The position numbers and the translations under genes are program-made. DNA of 9,812 nt. Origin: Actinomycetes bacterium (GTDB lineage Bacteria > Actinomycetota > Acidimicrobiia > Acidimicrobiales > JAKAOS01). The notes under the pieces were generated by a model. That model had not been told where the DNA came from and searched no databases. It was given only the letters and a program-made list of their open reading frames with translations. This document shows positions 1-6,284 of the stretch, in pieces. How positions within the stretch are numbered: the stretch's first letter is position 1; each line of letters opens with the position of its first letter. Where the stretch lies: the NCBI GenBank assembly GCA_021790615.1, contig JAJYGW010000133.1, positions 1 through 9,812 on the forward strand, in the 5' to 3' direction.

Positions 1-2
1 CG

Positions 3-59
3 CTCCTCGGCGACTGCGCCGCGGCGCCCTTGCCGAGCCGGTCGCGCCCGCGCACCTGA
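3..59 (+). CDS. Possible 3' end of an upstream gene (partial, unidentified)
   Basis: The reading frame is open from the window edge to a TGA at 57-59. Its 18 sense codons all end in G or C, which is the codon style of the clear genes in this window. After the stop the base composition becomes less biased, as expected for intergenic DNA. The visible tail is rich in Ala, Pro and Arg and has no motif I recognise. It is short, so chance cannot be excluded, and no function can be assigned. Confidence 0.3.
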   Translation, partial: LLGDCAAAPLPSRSRPRT

Positions 60-156
60 CGCCACAAGGGCCAGTTCGACAGGCGTGCGGGCATCGTGCT
101 CTGTTCTACCCGCTCGAGCTCGATCATGACTGGGATCCCGATCCTGTCCGGAGGAG

Positions 157-185
157 TTCCGCACTGCGGAGCGTCCCCCTACCAT
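157..185 (+). promoter_or_regulatory. Candidate selA promoter giving a leaderless transcript
   Basis: A TACCAT hexamer at 180-185 fits the actinobacterial -10 pattern TANNNT and ends 8 bases before the selA ATG at 194. A weak -35 (TTCCGC, 157-162) sits 17 bases upstream. Transcription would then start at or very near the ATG. This agrees with the lack of a usable ribosome binding site: the only purine-rich stretch (GGAGGAG, 150-156) is about 37 bases too far away. The assignment rests on motif and spacing only. Confidence 0.3.
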
Positions 186-193
186 GACAGGCA

Positions 194-1564
194 ATGGCCT
201 CGAGACCGCCGTCGATCGACGCGCTCGCCCGGTCGATCGCGGACGTCGGGCTGCCCCACGCGCTGCTCGTGGAGGCCGCACGCTCGGCCGTGGCGGCCGG
301 AGAACCGGCCGAGGCGAGGGCGATGGCGGAGGAGATGGCGCTCGCACTGCTCCGTCCCGTCGTGAACGCGACCGGCGTCCTCTTGCACACGAACCTCGGC
401 CGGGCACCGCTCGGGGCTCATTCGCCCGCGCGACCGGCCAACGTCGAGCTCGACCTCGCCACGGGGTCGCGAGGTTCGCGCCAGTCGCACGTGGCGCCCT
501 TGCTCGCCCGGCTGACCGGAGCCGAGGACGCGATCGTGGTGAACAACGGTGCGGCCGCCGTGCTGCTCGTGCTGGCGGCACTGGCGGCCTCCCGGCCGGT
601 GGTGGTGAGCCGGGGCGAGTTGGTCGAGATCGGTGGCGGGTTCCGTGTCCCCGAGGTGATGAACAGCTCCGGTGCGCGCCTCGTCGAGGTCGGGACCACG
701 AACCGCACCCGGCTGGCCGACTACCGCCGAGCGCTCGACGAGTCGCCCGACGTCGCCCTCGTCCTCAAAGTCCACCAGTCGAACTACCGCATCGTCGGGT
801 TCACCGAGTCCGTCTCGGTGCGTGAGCTGTCACAGCTGCCTGTCCCGCTCGTGGTCGACCTGGGCTCTGGCCTGCTCGACTCGACGACCCCCTGGCTGGA
901 GGGGCGTCCTCCCGCCTGGCTCGCAGAAGAGCCGGCAGTGCGCCAGAGCCTGCGAGCCGGGGCGGCGCTCGTCACGTTCTCGGGGGACAAGCTCTTCGGC
1001 GGCCCGCAGGCCGGCGTCATCGCCGGCCGGCGGGAGCTGGTCGCCCGCTGTGCTCGCCATGCGCTCGCGAGAGCCGTGCGCCCCGGGGGGCTCGTGCTGT
1101 CGGCGCTCCAGGACGTTGCACTTGCGTACCTGCGCCGGGATGCGTCCTCGATCCCGTTCTGGCGAATGGCGACCTCCCCGGTCGACGAGATACGTGAGCG
1201 GGCGGCCGTCGTGGCGGAGAAGGTCGGCTCGCCGGCATCCGTGACGGCCTGCTCGTCGGTCCCGGGCGCCGGGTCCGCGCCCGGCCAGGCGATCCCCTCC
1301 TTCGGAGTCGCCGTCGCGGGCGACCTCCTGGCTCCCCTGCGGCGCTGCGACACCCCGGTCATCGCGCGGGTGCAGGACGGGCGGACGATCTGTGACCTCC
1401 GCAGCGTCGACCCGTCTGACGACGGCGTGTTGGCGGACGGCCTTGCACGGGCAGTGGCCGTCGGGCCCCGCGACGACAGGCTTTCCGGACCTGCATCCGG
1501 GGCGACGGGACGTTCTCGCCGAAGTTCCGGAGACACACCCCCTCGCGCGACGGGGACGAGGTGA
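194..1564 (+). CDS. selA: L-seryl-tRNA(Sec) selenium transferase (SelA)
   Basis: SelA is a cytoplasmic PLP enzyme that converts Ser-tRNA-Sec to Sec-tRNA-Sec using selenophosphate from SelD. The 456 residues compare with about 463 in E. coli. Visible family blocks are PPSID near the N-terminus, NATGVLLHTNLGRAPL (about residues 58-73), ELDLATGSRGSR, VVNNGAAAVLL, SRGELVEIGGGFR and VEVGTTNRT. The PLP lysine is K266 in TFSGDKLFGGPQAG. ATG 194 is the only reasonable start because an in-frame TGA lies at 185-187. The N-terminal block LRPVVNATG matches the family, so the protein looks full length. About 30 residues after the expected C-terminus form a Gly/Ser/Arg/Thr-rich tail with more AT-ending codons. 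The usual RVDK segment reads RPGG. selB begins 1 base after the stop. Confidence 0.96.
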   Translation: MASRPPSIDALARSIADVGLPHALLVEAARSAVAAGEPAEARAMAEEMALALLRPVVNATGVLLHTNLGRAPLGAHSPARPANVELDLATGSRGSRQSHVAPLLARLTGAEDAIVVNNGAAAVLLVLAALAASRPVVVSRGELVEIGGGFRVPEVMNSSGARLVEVGTTNRTRLADYRRALDESPDVALVLKVHQSNYRIVGFTESVSVRELSQLPVPLVVDLGSGLLDSTTPWLEGRPPAWLAEEPAVRQSLRAGAALVTFSGDKLFGGPQAGVIAGRRELVARCARHALARAVRPGGLVLSALQDVALAYLRRDASSIPFWRMATSPVDEIRERAAVVAEKVGSPASVTACSSVPGAGSAPGQAIPSFGVAVAGDLLAPLRRCDTPVIARVQDGRTICDLRSVDPSDDGVLADGLARAVAVGPRDDRLSGPASGATGRSRRSSGDTPPRATGTR

Positions 1565-1565
1565 C

Positions 1566-3353
1566 ATGGCGGCTCACGTCGTCGCCACCGCCGGCCATGT
1601 CGACCACGGCAAGTCCACCCTCGTCCAGGCGTTGACGGGGATGGACCCCGACCGTTTCGCCGAGGAGAAGGCGCGAGGTCTCACGATCGACCTCGGCTTT
1701 GCCTGGACGGAGCTGCCGTCGGGCCGGGAGATCGCGTTCGTCGACGTGCCGGGGCACGTCCGCCTGATCAAGAACATGCTCGCCGGGGCAGGCACCGTCG
1801 ACCGCTGCCTGTTCGTCGTGGCCGCGGGCGAGGGGTGGAAGCCGCAGTCGGAGGAACACCTGCGCATCCTCGAACTGCTCGCGTATCGCGACGGGATCAT
1901 CGCTTTGACGAAGGTTGCCGGGCTCGATCCTCACCTCGTCGACGTCGCACGGTCCGAAGTGGCCGATCGGGTGGCCGGAACGTTTCTCGAGGGCCGACCC
2001 GTCGTCGCGGTCGATGCTCCCGCCGGTCTCGGTCTCGGGGAGTTGCGGGTGGCGCTCGACGATCTCTGCGCCTCATCAGCGCGGGGGCTCGGTGATGACT
2101 CCGTCACCGGCGAGGGCAAGGCCGAGGGGGTTCGCCTGTGGGTCGACAGGTCCTTCTCGGTCCGGGGGAGCGGCACCGTCGTGACCGGCATGCTGTCGGG
2201 GGGTTCGCTCCGTGTGGGCGATCGTCTCGAGGTCGTGCCGGGACGCTCACCGGACTTCCGGCCCCTCGAGGCACGTGTGCGGGGTCTGCAGGCGCAGATG
2301 CGACCGGTGGAGCAGGCGCGTCCCGGACGGGTCGCCGTCAACCTCGCCGGTCTCTCCGCTCGAGACGTCGAGCGCGGTCGGGCGCTCGTGGCGCCTTTGA
2401 CCTTCGAGCCGGCTCGAGTCGTCGACGTGTCTCTGTCCGTTCTGCCCGGCCTCGGCCACGAGGTGAGCCGGCGGGGGGCATACCGCGCACACTTCGGGTC
2501 CGGGCAGCACGAGGTCCGCCTGCGCCTCCTCGACGTGGGCGTGCTCCTCCCGGGGGAGCAGGCGTGCGCCCGCCTCCACCTGCCCGTGCCGTTGCCCCTG
2601 TTGCCGGGCGATCGCTTCGTCCTGCGTGAGGCGGGCAGGTCCGAGACGGTCGGCGGAGGCGACGTCCTCGATGTCGCCCCGGTGCTGCCGGCCTCGAAGG
2701 CGAGGCCGGATCGCTCGGTCGACCGAGTCATACGAGAGCGCCGCTTCGTCGACGCGGCTCTGTTGGCGCGGATGACGGGAGTGCGGCGGCACCCGGATCT
2801 CGGGGGGCGCTGGGTGTCCGACCCGGTCGCGCGCGCCGCCGCCTCCGCCGCTCTCCTCGGTCGAGTCGAGAGCGCTGGGCCACTCGGGCTCGACGTGTCG
2901 ACGCTCGGCGACCTCGACCGTGCGATCCTCACGACACTGGCCGGTGACGTCGTCATCGAAGGTGGTCAGGCGCGCCCGGTCGCATCTCCGTCACCGGTTG
3001 CGCATCCCTACGTCGCAGCGCTCGAGGCGTCTCCCTACCAACCGCCCGATCCGACGACGTGCCACGTCGACCGGCGGGAGCTGCGCGAGCTGCTCCGGCA
3101 GGGGAGCGTCGTGGAGAGCGGCGGGTGTTACTTCGCCCGCTCGGCGGTGGAGCAGGCGGCCGAGGTCGTGGCATCGATGCTGGCCGAGCAGCCTGCAGGG
3201 GTGACTGCCTCGGCTGTGCGCGAACGCCTCGGCACGAGCCGGAAGTACGTGTTGCCGTTGCTCGCACATCTCGATGCGAGCGGTGTCACGCGCCGCCGGG
3301 GAGATGTGCGAACGGCCGGGCCGAGGCTGCCGCGGGTGCCCGCATGCGGCTGA
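1566..3353 (+). CDS. selB: Selenocysteine-specific translation elongation factor (SelB)
   Basis: SelB is a GTPase that carries Sec-tRNA-Sec to the ribosome and binds the SECIS hairpin of selenoprotein mRNAs. I chose ATG 1566, one base after the selA stop, because it puts the GTPase P-loop at the usual place; an upstream extension within selA is unlikely. The protein has 595 residues against 614 in E. coli. Motifs: G1 GHVDHGKST (10-18), G2 RGLTIDLGFAW with T40, and G3 DVPGH (60-64). The G4 site reads TKVA (115-118) where TKxD is expected. Domain II starts near residue 190 (VDRSFSVRGSGTVVTG). The end of domain III is marked by SETVGGGDVLD. Winged-helix domains follow, ending in the SECIS-binding WH4 block (GTSRKYVLPLLAHLD then GDVR). 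It overlaps selD by 10 bases, so translation is probably coupled. Confidence 0.95.
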   Translation: MAAHVVATAGHVDHGKSTLVQALTGMDPDRFAEEKARGLTIDLGFAWTELPSGREIAFVDVPGHVRLIKNMLAGAGTVDRCLFVVAAGEGWKPQSEEHLRILELLAYRDGIIALTKVAGLDPHLVDVARSEVADRVAGTFLEGRPVVAVDAPAGLGLGELRVALDDLCASSARGLGDDSVTGEGKAEGVRLWVDRSFSVRGSGTVVTGMLSGGSLRVGDRLEVVPGRSPDFRPLEARVRGLQAQMRPVEQARPGRVAVNLAGLSARDVERGRALVAPLTFEPARVVDVSLSVLPGLGHEVSRRGAYRAHFGSGQHEVRLRLLDVGVLLPGEQACARLHLPVPLPLLPGDRFVLREAGRSETVGGGDVLDVAPVLPASKARPDRSVDRVIRERRFVDAALLARMTGVRRHPDLGGRWVSDPVARAAASAALLGRVESAGPLGLDVSTLGDLDRAILTTLAGDVVIEGGQARPVASPSPVAHPYVAALEASPYQPPDPTTCHVDRRELRELLRQGSVVESGGCYFARSAVEQAAEVVASMLAEQPAGVTASAVRERLGTSRKYVLPLLAHLDASGVTRRRGDVRTAGPRLPRVPACG

Positions 3354-4345
3354 CCGAGCACGCTCCCGGCGGCGGATGCTCCTGCAAGGTGTCCGCCGGT
3401 GACCTCGAGAGGTGGCTCGGCCTCGCTTACGGCGACCTCGCGCCGCCCTTGCTCCCGCCCGGAGCCGAGCTCCTGTGCGGCCTCGACTCGGGCGACGACG
3501 CCACGGTCGTCCGCATCGAAGGCGGGACCGCAATCGTGACGACGACCGACTTCTTCCCGCCCGTCGTCGACTCCGCCTTCGACTGGGGCCGCATCGCGGC
3601 TACGAACGCCATCTCGGACGTGTACGCCATGGGCGGCGAGCCGCTGTCGGCACTCAACCTGCTCGCCTGGCCGTCCTCTCTCCCTCCCGAGCTCGCCGTC
3701 GAGGCGCTGAGGGGAGCCCGGTCGGTCGCGGACGGTGAGGGCTTCGTCCTCGCCGGGGGCCACAGCATCGTCGCCGAGGTGCCGCTGTTCGGCCTTGCCG
3801 TCACGGGGACTGCCGACCCCGACCGCCTCCTGCGAAACGACGCCGCCCGAGCCGGTCTGCCGATCACCCTGACCAAGCCCCTCGGTCTCGGCATCCTCAA
3901 CAACTGGCACAAGGCGACGGGCGCGCCCATCGACGAAGCCATCGCGGTCATGACGCGATCCAACCGGGGGGCCTCCCGTGCGGCACTGGCCGCCGGGATC
4001 GAGGCGGCGACGGATGTCACTGGATTCGGCCTGCTCGGCCACCTGTACAAGATGGCGCGTGCGAGCGGCGTGACGGCCGTCATCGACGCGGCCGCGATCC
4101 CCTGTCTCGCAGGGGCCCGGGAGCGACTGGACAAGGGCTACGTCCCCGGTGGCACGCGCCGCAACCTCGACTGGGTGCGCCCGCACCTCGAGGTCGCGGC
4201 GCGGCTGGAGGAGGCCGACCTCCTGCTCCTGGCGGACGCCCAGACATCTGGTGGCCTGCTCGTGGCGGGCGAGATAGCCGGCTCGCCCGTCATCGGCGAA
4301 TTCACCGAGCCCGGACCGGGACCGGCCATTCTCGTCGTCCGCTGA
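3344..4345 (+). CDS. selD: Selenide, water dikinase (selenophosphate synthetase, SelD), Cys type
   Basis: SelD makes selenophosphate from selenide and ATP, the selenium donor for SelA and for tRNA 2-selenouridine formation. I chose ATG 3344, inside the end of selB, because it puts the glycine-rich catalytic loop GGGCSCK at residues 9-15, as in known SelD proteins; the open frame further upstream is a shadow of selB. The protein has 333 residues, a normal size. Catalytic residues are C12 and K15. The codon for residue 12 is TGC, so this is a Cys enzyme, not a selenoprotein. Other family blocks are TTTDFFPPVVD, AATNAISDVYAMGG, GGHSI, LTKPLGLGIL, DVTGFGLLGH and DAQTSGGLL (usually DPQTSGGLL). It is the third protein gene of the sel operon and is followed 33 bases later by the tRNA-Sec gene. 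Confidence 0.95.
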   Translation: MRLTEHAPGGGCSCKVSAGDLERWLGLAYGDLAPPLLPPGAELLCGLDSGDDATVVRIEGGTAIVTTTDFFPPVVDSAFDWGRIAATNAISDVYAMGGEPLSALNLLAWPSSLPPELAVEALRGARSVADGEGFVLAGGHSIVAEVPLFGLAVTGTADPDRLLRNDAARAGLPITLTKPLGLGILNNWHKATGAPIDEAIAVMTRSNRGASRAALAAGIEAATDVTGFGLLGHLYKMARASGVTAVIDAAAIPCLAGARERLDKGYVPGGTRRNLDWVRPHLEVAARLEEADLLLLADAQTSGGLLVAGEIAGSPVIGEFTEPGPGPAILVVR

Positions 4346-4365
4346 ACTCGGTGGCGGCCGCCCGC

Positions 4366-4371
4366 TAGCCT
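4366..4371 (+). promoter_or_regulatory. Candidate -10 element for tRNA-Sec
   Basis: TAGCCT fits TANNNT and ends 7 bases before the first tRNA base. This would place the transcription start at tRNA position 1, without a 5' leader. A possible -35 (CTGAAC, 4342-4347, three of six matches to TTGACA) overlaps the selD stop. The tRNA could equally be cut out of a selABD readthrough transcript. Confidence 0.2.
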
Positions 4372-4378
4372 CGCCGCC

Positions 4379-4471
4379 GGAGGTGTCTGGGCACCTGGTG
4401 GGCTCCCCCGCCTTCAAAGCGGGTGGGACGGGCGATCCCCGTCCGGCGGGTTCGATTCCCGTCCACCTCCG
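4379..4471 (+). tRNA. selC: tRNA-Sec (anticodon TCA)
   Basis: A 93-nt selenocysteine tRNA that aligns without gaps, apart from arm lengths, to the E. coli molecule. The acceptor is GGAGGTG (4379-4385) paired with CACCTCC (4464-4470), followed by discriminator G 4471. The eighth pair is a T4386/C4463 mismatch. The extended 6-position D stem is GGGCAC (4389-4394) with GGGCTC (4400-4405), with one A/G mismatch. The anticodon stem is CCCGC/GCGGG, with loop CTTCAAA (4412-4418) and anticodon TCA at 4414-4416. The long variable arm is GGACGGG (4426-4432) paired with CCCGTCC (4438-4444). The T arm is GCGGG TTCGATT CCCGT (4446-4462). CCA is not encoded (CCG follows). It reads UGA and is the substrate of SelA and cargo of SelB, both encoded just upstream. 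Confidence 0.96.
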
Positions 4472-4509
4472 CCGCCGCCCACCTCTGGCACCGCCCACCT
4501 CCGGCACCG
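4462..4509 (+). repeat. Three tandem 16-bp units starting in the tRNA-Sec 3' end
   Basis: Three head-to-tail units occupy 4462-4477 (TCCACCTCCGCCGCCG), 4478-4493 (CCCACCTCTGGCACCG) and 4494-4509 (CCCACCTCCGGCACCG). Units 2 and 3 differ at one base. Unit 1 contains the 3' acceptor strand and discriminator of tRNA-Sec. The array looks like repeat expansion of the tRNA end. Slippage, or the scar of an element that used the tRNA 3' end as an attachment site, are both possible. Confidence 0.7.
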
Positions 4510-4635
4510 TGGCTAGACTGCGTCAGCCGGATGAGGCTCCGGCGGGCACGCGCTGGCTGTACGCCGGCGGTTGCCCGAACTGTCCACCCGACTGATGGCC
4601 TCTGCGCACGTATAGGGCACTGCGTGGAGGTGTAG
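4472..4635 (+). other. Intergenic region between tRNA-Sec and the Ehr/hydrogenase-like operon
   Basis: This is the longest gap in the window. It holds the last two repeat units, a TANNNT-like TAGACT (4514-4519), a perfect hairpin at 4526-4543 and a TATAGG (4611-4616) shortly before the next gene. TAGACT has no good -35. TATAGG has CCGACT (4588-4593) 17 bases upstream, a weak match. I see no coding frame of the local codon style and no terminator with a T tract. A promoter for the downstream operon is likely here, but none of the candidates is convincing. Confidence 0.5.
4526..4543 (+). other. Perfect 6-bp hairpin, possible terminator or 5' leader structure
   Basis: GCCGGA (4526-4531) pairs fully with TCCGGC (4538-4543) around a 6-base loop. 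No T run follows, so it is not a classical intrinsic terminator. It begins about 7 bases after TAGACT (4514-4519), so it could instead lie at the very 5' end of the downstream mRNA. Confidence 0.3.
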
Positions 4636-5598
4636 GTGACAGGAGTGGAGCTGGCCCCGGCGGAGATCCAGGTCTTGCAGGACCTCACGATCCTCGTCTT
4701 CGCGCCTTTCGTCTCCGGCGCGATCGCCCACGTCGAGGCCCGGGTGCAGGGTCGGCGCGGTCCCCGGATCCTCCAGCCCTACTACGACATCGCGAAGCTC
4801 TTCCGCAAGGAGACGCTCGTCCCGGAGGACGCGAGCTTCGTCTTCCTCGTCGCTCCGATCGTGGCCTTCGTCTGCTACCTCACGGTGCCGCTTTTGATAC
4901 CCGTCCTCACGAGCTATCCGCTTCCGCTCGGGTACATGGGAGACATCCTCGGGGGCGGGTTCATCCTGGCGCTGGCCGGGTTCGCGGTGGCGTTGGCGGC
5001 GGCGGAGACGGACGCTCCCTACGCGCAGCTCGGGAGCAGCCGGGCGATGACCTTCGGCGCGCTCGTCGAGCCGTCCATCCTCTTCGTGACGTTCACGGTC
5101 GCGCTCCTCACCGCCACCGATCTGCCGTACTTCGAGGCCGCCGCTGTGCGCCCGCTCGGTCAGGCCGTCCACCCAGCCCACATCCTCGCCGCGTTCGCCT
5201 TCTTCCTCGTGGTGCTGGCCGACACGGGGCGCATCCCCGTCGAGACCCATTCGAGCACGCTCGAGTTCGGGATGATCGACGAGGCTCGCACGCTCGAGCA
5301 TTCGGGACCGGCCTTCGCCCTCTTGAAGTGGGGAGCCGCGATGAAGCAGATGGTCCTCTACGTCATCTTGATCAACGTCTTCGTCGCGCCGTGGGGCCTC
5401 GCCGGCTCGCGCCAACTCGGCTCCGTGCTCCTCGCGATCCCGATCTTCCTCGCGAAGGCCCTCGGCCTCGGGATCGTCTTCGCCGTCATCGACAACAGCT
5501 TCTCCAAGCTGCGCCTGTTCAAGATCACCGAGTTCATGGCCGCCGCCTTCCTCCTCGCGGTGCTGGCAGTGCTGGTCCTGTACCTGGGAGGTCGTTGA
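4636..5598 (+). CDS. hyfC: HyfC/HycD-like (NuoH-family) membrane subunit of a hydrogenase-related complex
   Basis: NuoH-family integral membrane subunit that links the peripheral arm to the ion-pumping subunits in group 4 hydrogenases and complex I. The GTG start has a strong GGAGG site (4626-4630) 5 bases before it; a second GTG at 4645 is too close to its own purine run. The 320 residues match the family size, with many hydrophobic helices. Signature segments are ARVQGRRGPRILQPYYDIAK (about 35-54), followed by LFRKE, and the acidic loop ETHSSTLEFGMIDEARTLE (about 203-221). In this loop E203, E210, D215 and E216 correspond to the conserved carboxylates near the quinone/cluster end. The gene opens a five-gene operon. 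The name follows homology; the complex may not make or use hydrogen. Confidence 0.9.
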   Translation: MTGVELAPAEIQVLQDLTILVFAPFVSGAIAHVEARVQGRRGPRILQPYYDIAKLFRKETLVPEDASFVFLVAPIVAFVCYLTVPLLIPVLTSYPLPLGYMGDILGGGFILALAGFAVALAAAETDAPYAQLGSSRAMTFGALVEPSILFVTFTVALLTATDLPYFEAAAVRPLGQAVHPAHILAAFAFFLVVLADTGRIPVETHSSTLEFGMIDEARTLEHSGPAFALLKWGAAMKQMVLYVILINVFVAPWGLAGSRQLGSVLLAIPIFLAKALGLGIVFAVIDNSFSKLRLFKITEFMAAAFLLAVLAVLVLYLGGR

Positions 5599-6281
5599 TG
5601 CACGGCCTGTCAGCGGCAGCGAGCGCTCCGTCAGCCGTCACGGGTGCGGCCGAGACCGTCGCGATCCTCGTCCTGCTCTCCGAGTTCGCCATGCTGCGCG
5701 CGGCTCTGTCCCGCTCCCAGGTCCGGCTCTACGCCTTCCAGTCCCTTGCCGTCGCAGCCCTTGCGTTCATCGTGGCAGCCGAGCGCCACATCGGCGAGCT
5801 GTACGTGCTCGGGGGGCTCTCCGTGCTGCTGAAGGTCCTGATCGTGCCTGCCATCATCTACCGCGTACTTCGGGAGGCGCCCGACGACGTCGCGACGAGC
5901 CATCGCTTCGGGGTCGCCTCCATGGTGCTCCTCGCCATCGTCCTCTCCGGCTTCGGGATCTTCGTCGTCGGCACGATGCCGATCCACTCGAAGCTGCTCC
6001 CGGTGCTGGCACTCGCGGTCGCGGCTGCGGTGATCCTCGTCGCCTTCCTGCTCGTGATCGTGCGCTCCGACGTCGTGTCCCAGGCCGTCGGCTTCTTCTC
6101 GCTCGAGAACGGGGTCTCGCTCGCGAGCTTCGTCCTCGCGGCCGGCCTTCCCCTCATCGCGGAGGTTGCCTTCCTCTTCGATCTGCTGGTGGCGGTGGTC
6201 GTCTTCGGCGTCCTGATGCGAGTGCACCATGGGCGCAGCGCGAGCCTCTCCACTCGCCCGCTCGAAAGACTGCGGGGGTAG
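5598..6281 (+). CDS. hyfE: HyfE-like (NuoK-family) membrane subunit
   Basis: Small multi-helix membrane protein, 227 residues against 216 in E. coli HyfE, with about seven hydrophobic segments. I chose ATG 5598 because it overlaps the preceding TGA by one base (TGATG), the coupled-start pattern of this operon; the open frame further upstream is a shadow of the previous gene. The family signature FFSLENGV is at 166-173, with E170, and further acidic membrane residues are E189 and D195, as expected for an ion path. It resembles HycP in the mycobacterial hyc-like cluster, which as I recall has the same order of HycD, HycP, HycQ and HycE. It should sit between the HyfC- and HyfF-like proteins in the membrane arm. 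Confidence 0.85.
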   Translation: MHGLSAAASAPSAVTGAAETVAILVLLSEFAMLRAALSRSQVRLYAFQSLAVAALAFIVAAERHIGELYVLGGLSVLLKVLIVPAIIYRVLREAPDDVATSHRFGVASMVLLAIVLSGFGIFVVGTMPIHSKLLPVLALAVAAAVILVAFLLVIVRSDVVSQAVGFFSLENGVSLASFVLAAGLPLIAEVAFLFDLLVAVVVFGVLMRVHHGRSASLSTRPLERLRG

Positions 6282-6284
6282 GCG

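Noticed and set aside
2..187. An open frame that leads into selA through an in-frame TGA, tempting as a selenoprotein or SelA extension with Sec
   Set aside because: Its codons do not show the strong G/C third-position bias of the real genes. SelA is already complete from ATG 194, and I see no convincing SECIS hairpin at the right distance after the TGA.
1392..1565. A longer SelB start inside selA
   Set aside because: The extra 58 residues have no counterpart in SelB, whose P-loop lies very near the N-terminus, and ATG 1566 sits directly after the selA stop.
3059..3343. A longer SelD start inside selB
   Set aside because: This stretch is a shadow of the SelB winged-helix region. ATG 3344 gives a SelD of normal length with the catalytic loop at the expected place.
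3377..3379. Selenocysteine at the SelD active site
   Set aside because: The codon is TGC, so the residue is cysteine.
4383..4595. A 70-residue open frame across the tRNA-Sec gene
   Set aside because: It is a chance frame through the tRNA and the repeat array; there is no binding site or family motif.
4472..4635. A Rho-independent terminator after tRNA-Sec
   Set aside because: Hairpins exist, but none is followed by a run of T, so the sequence does not support a classical terminator.
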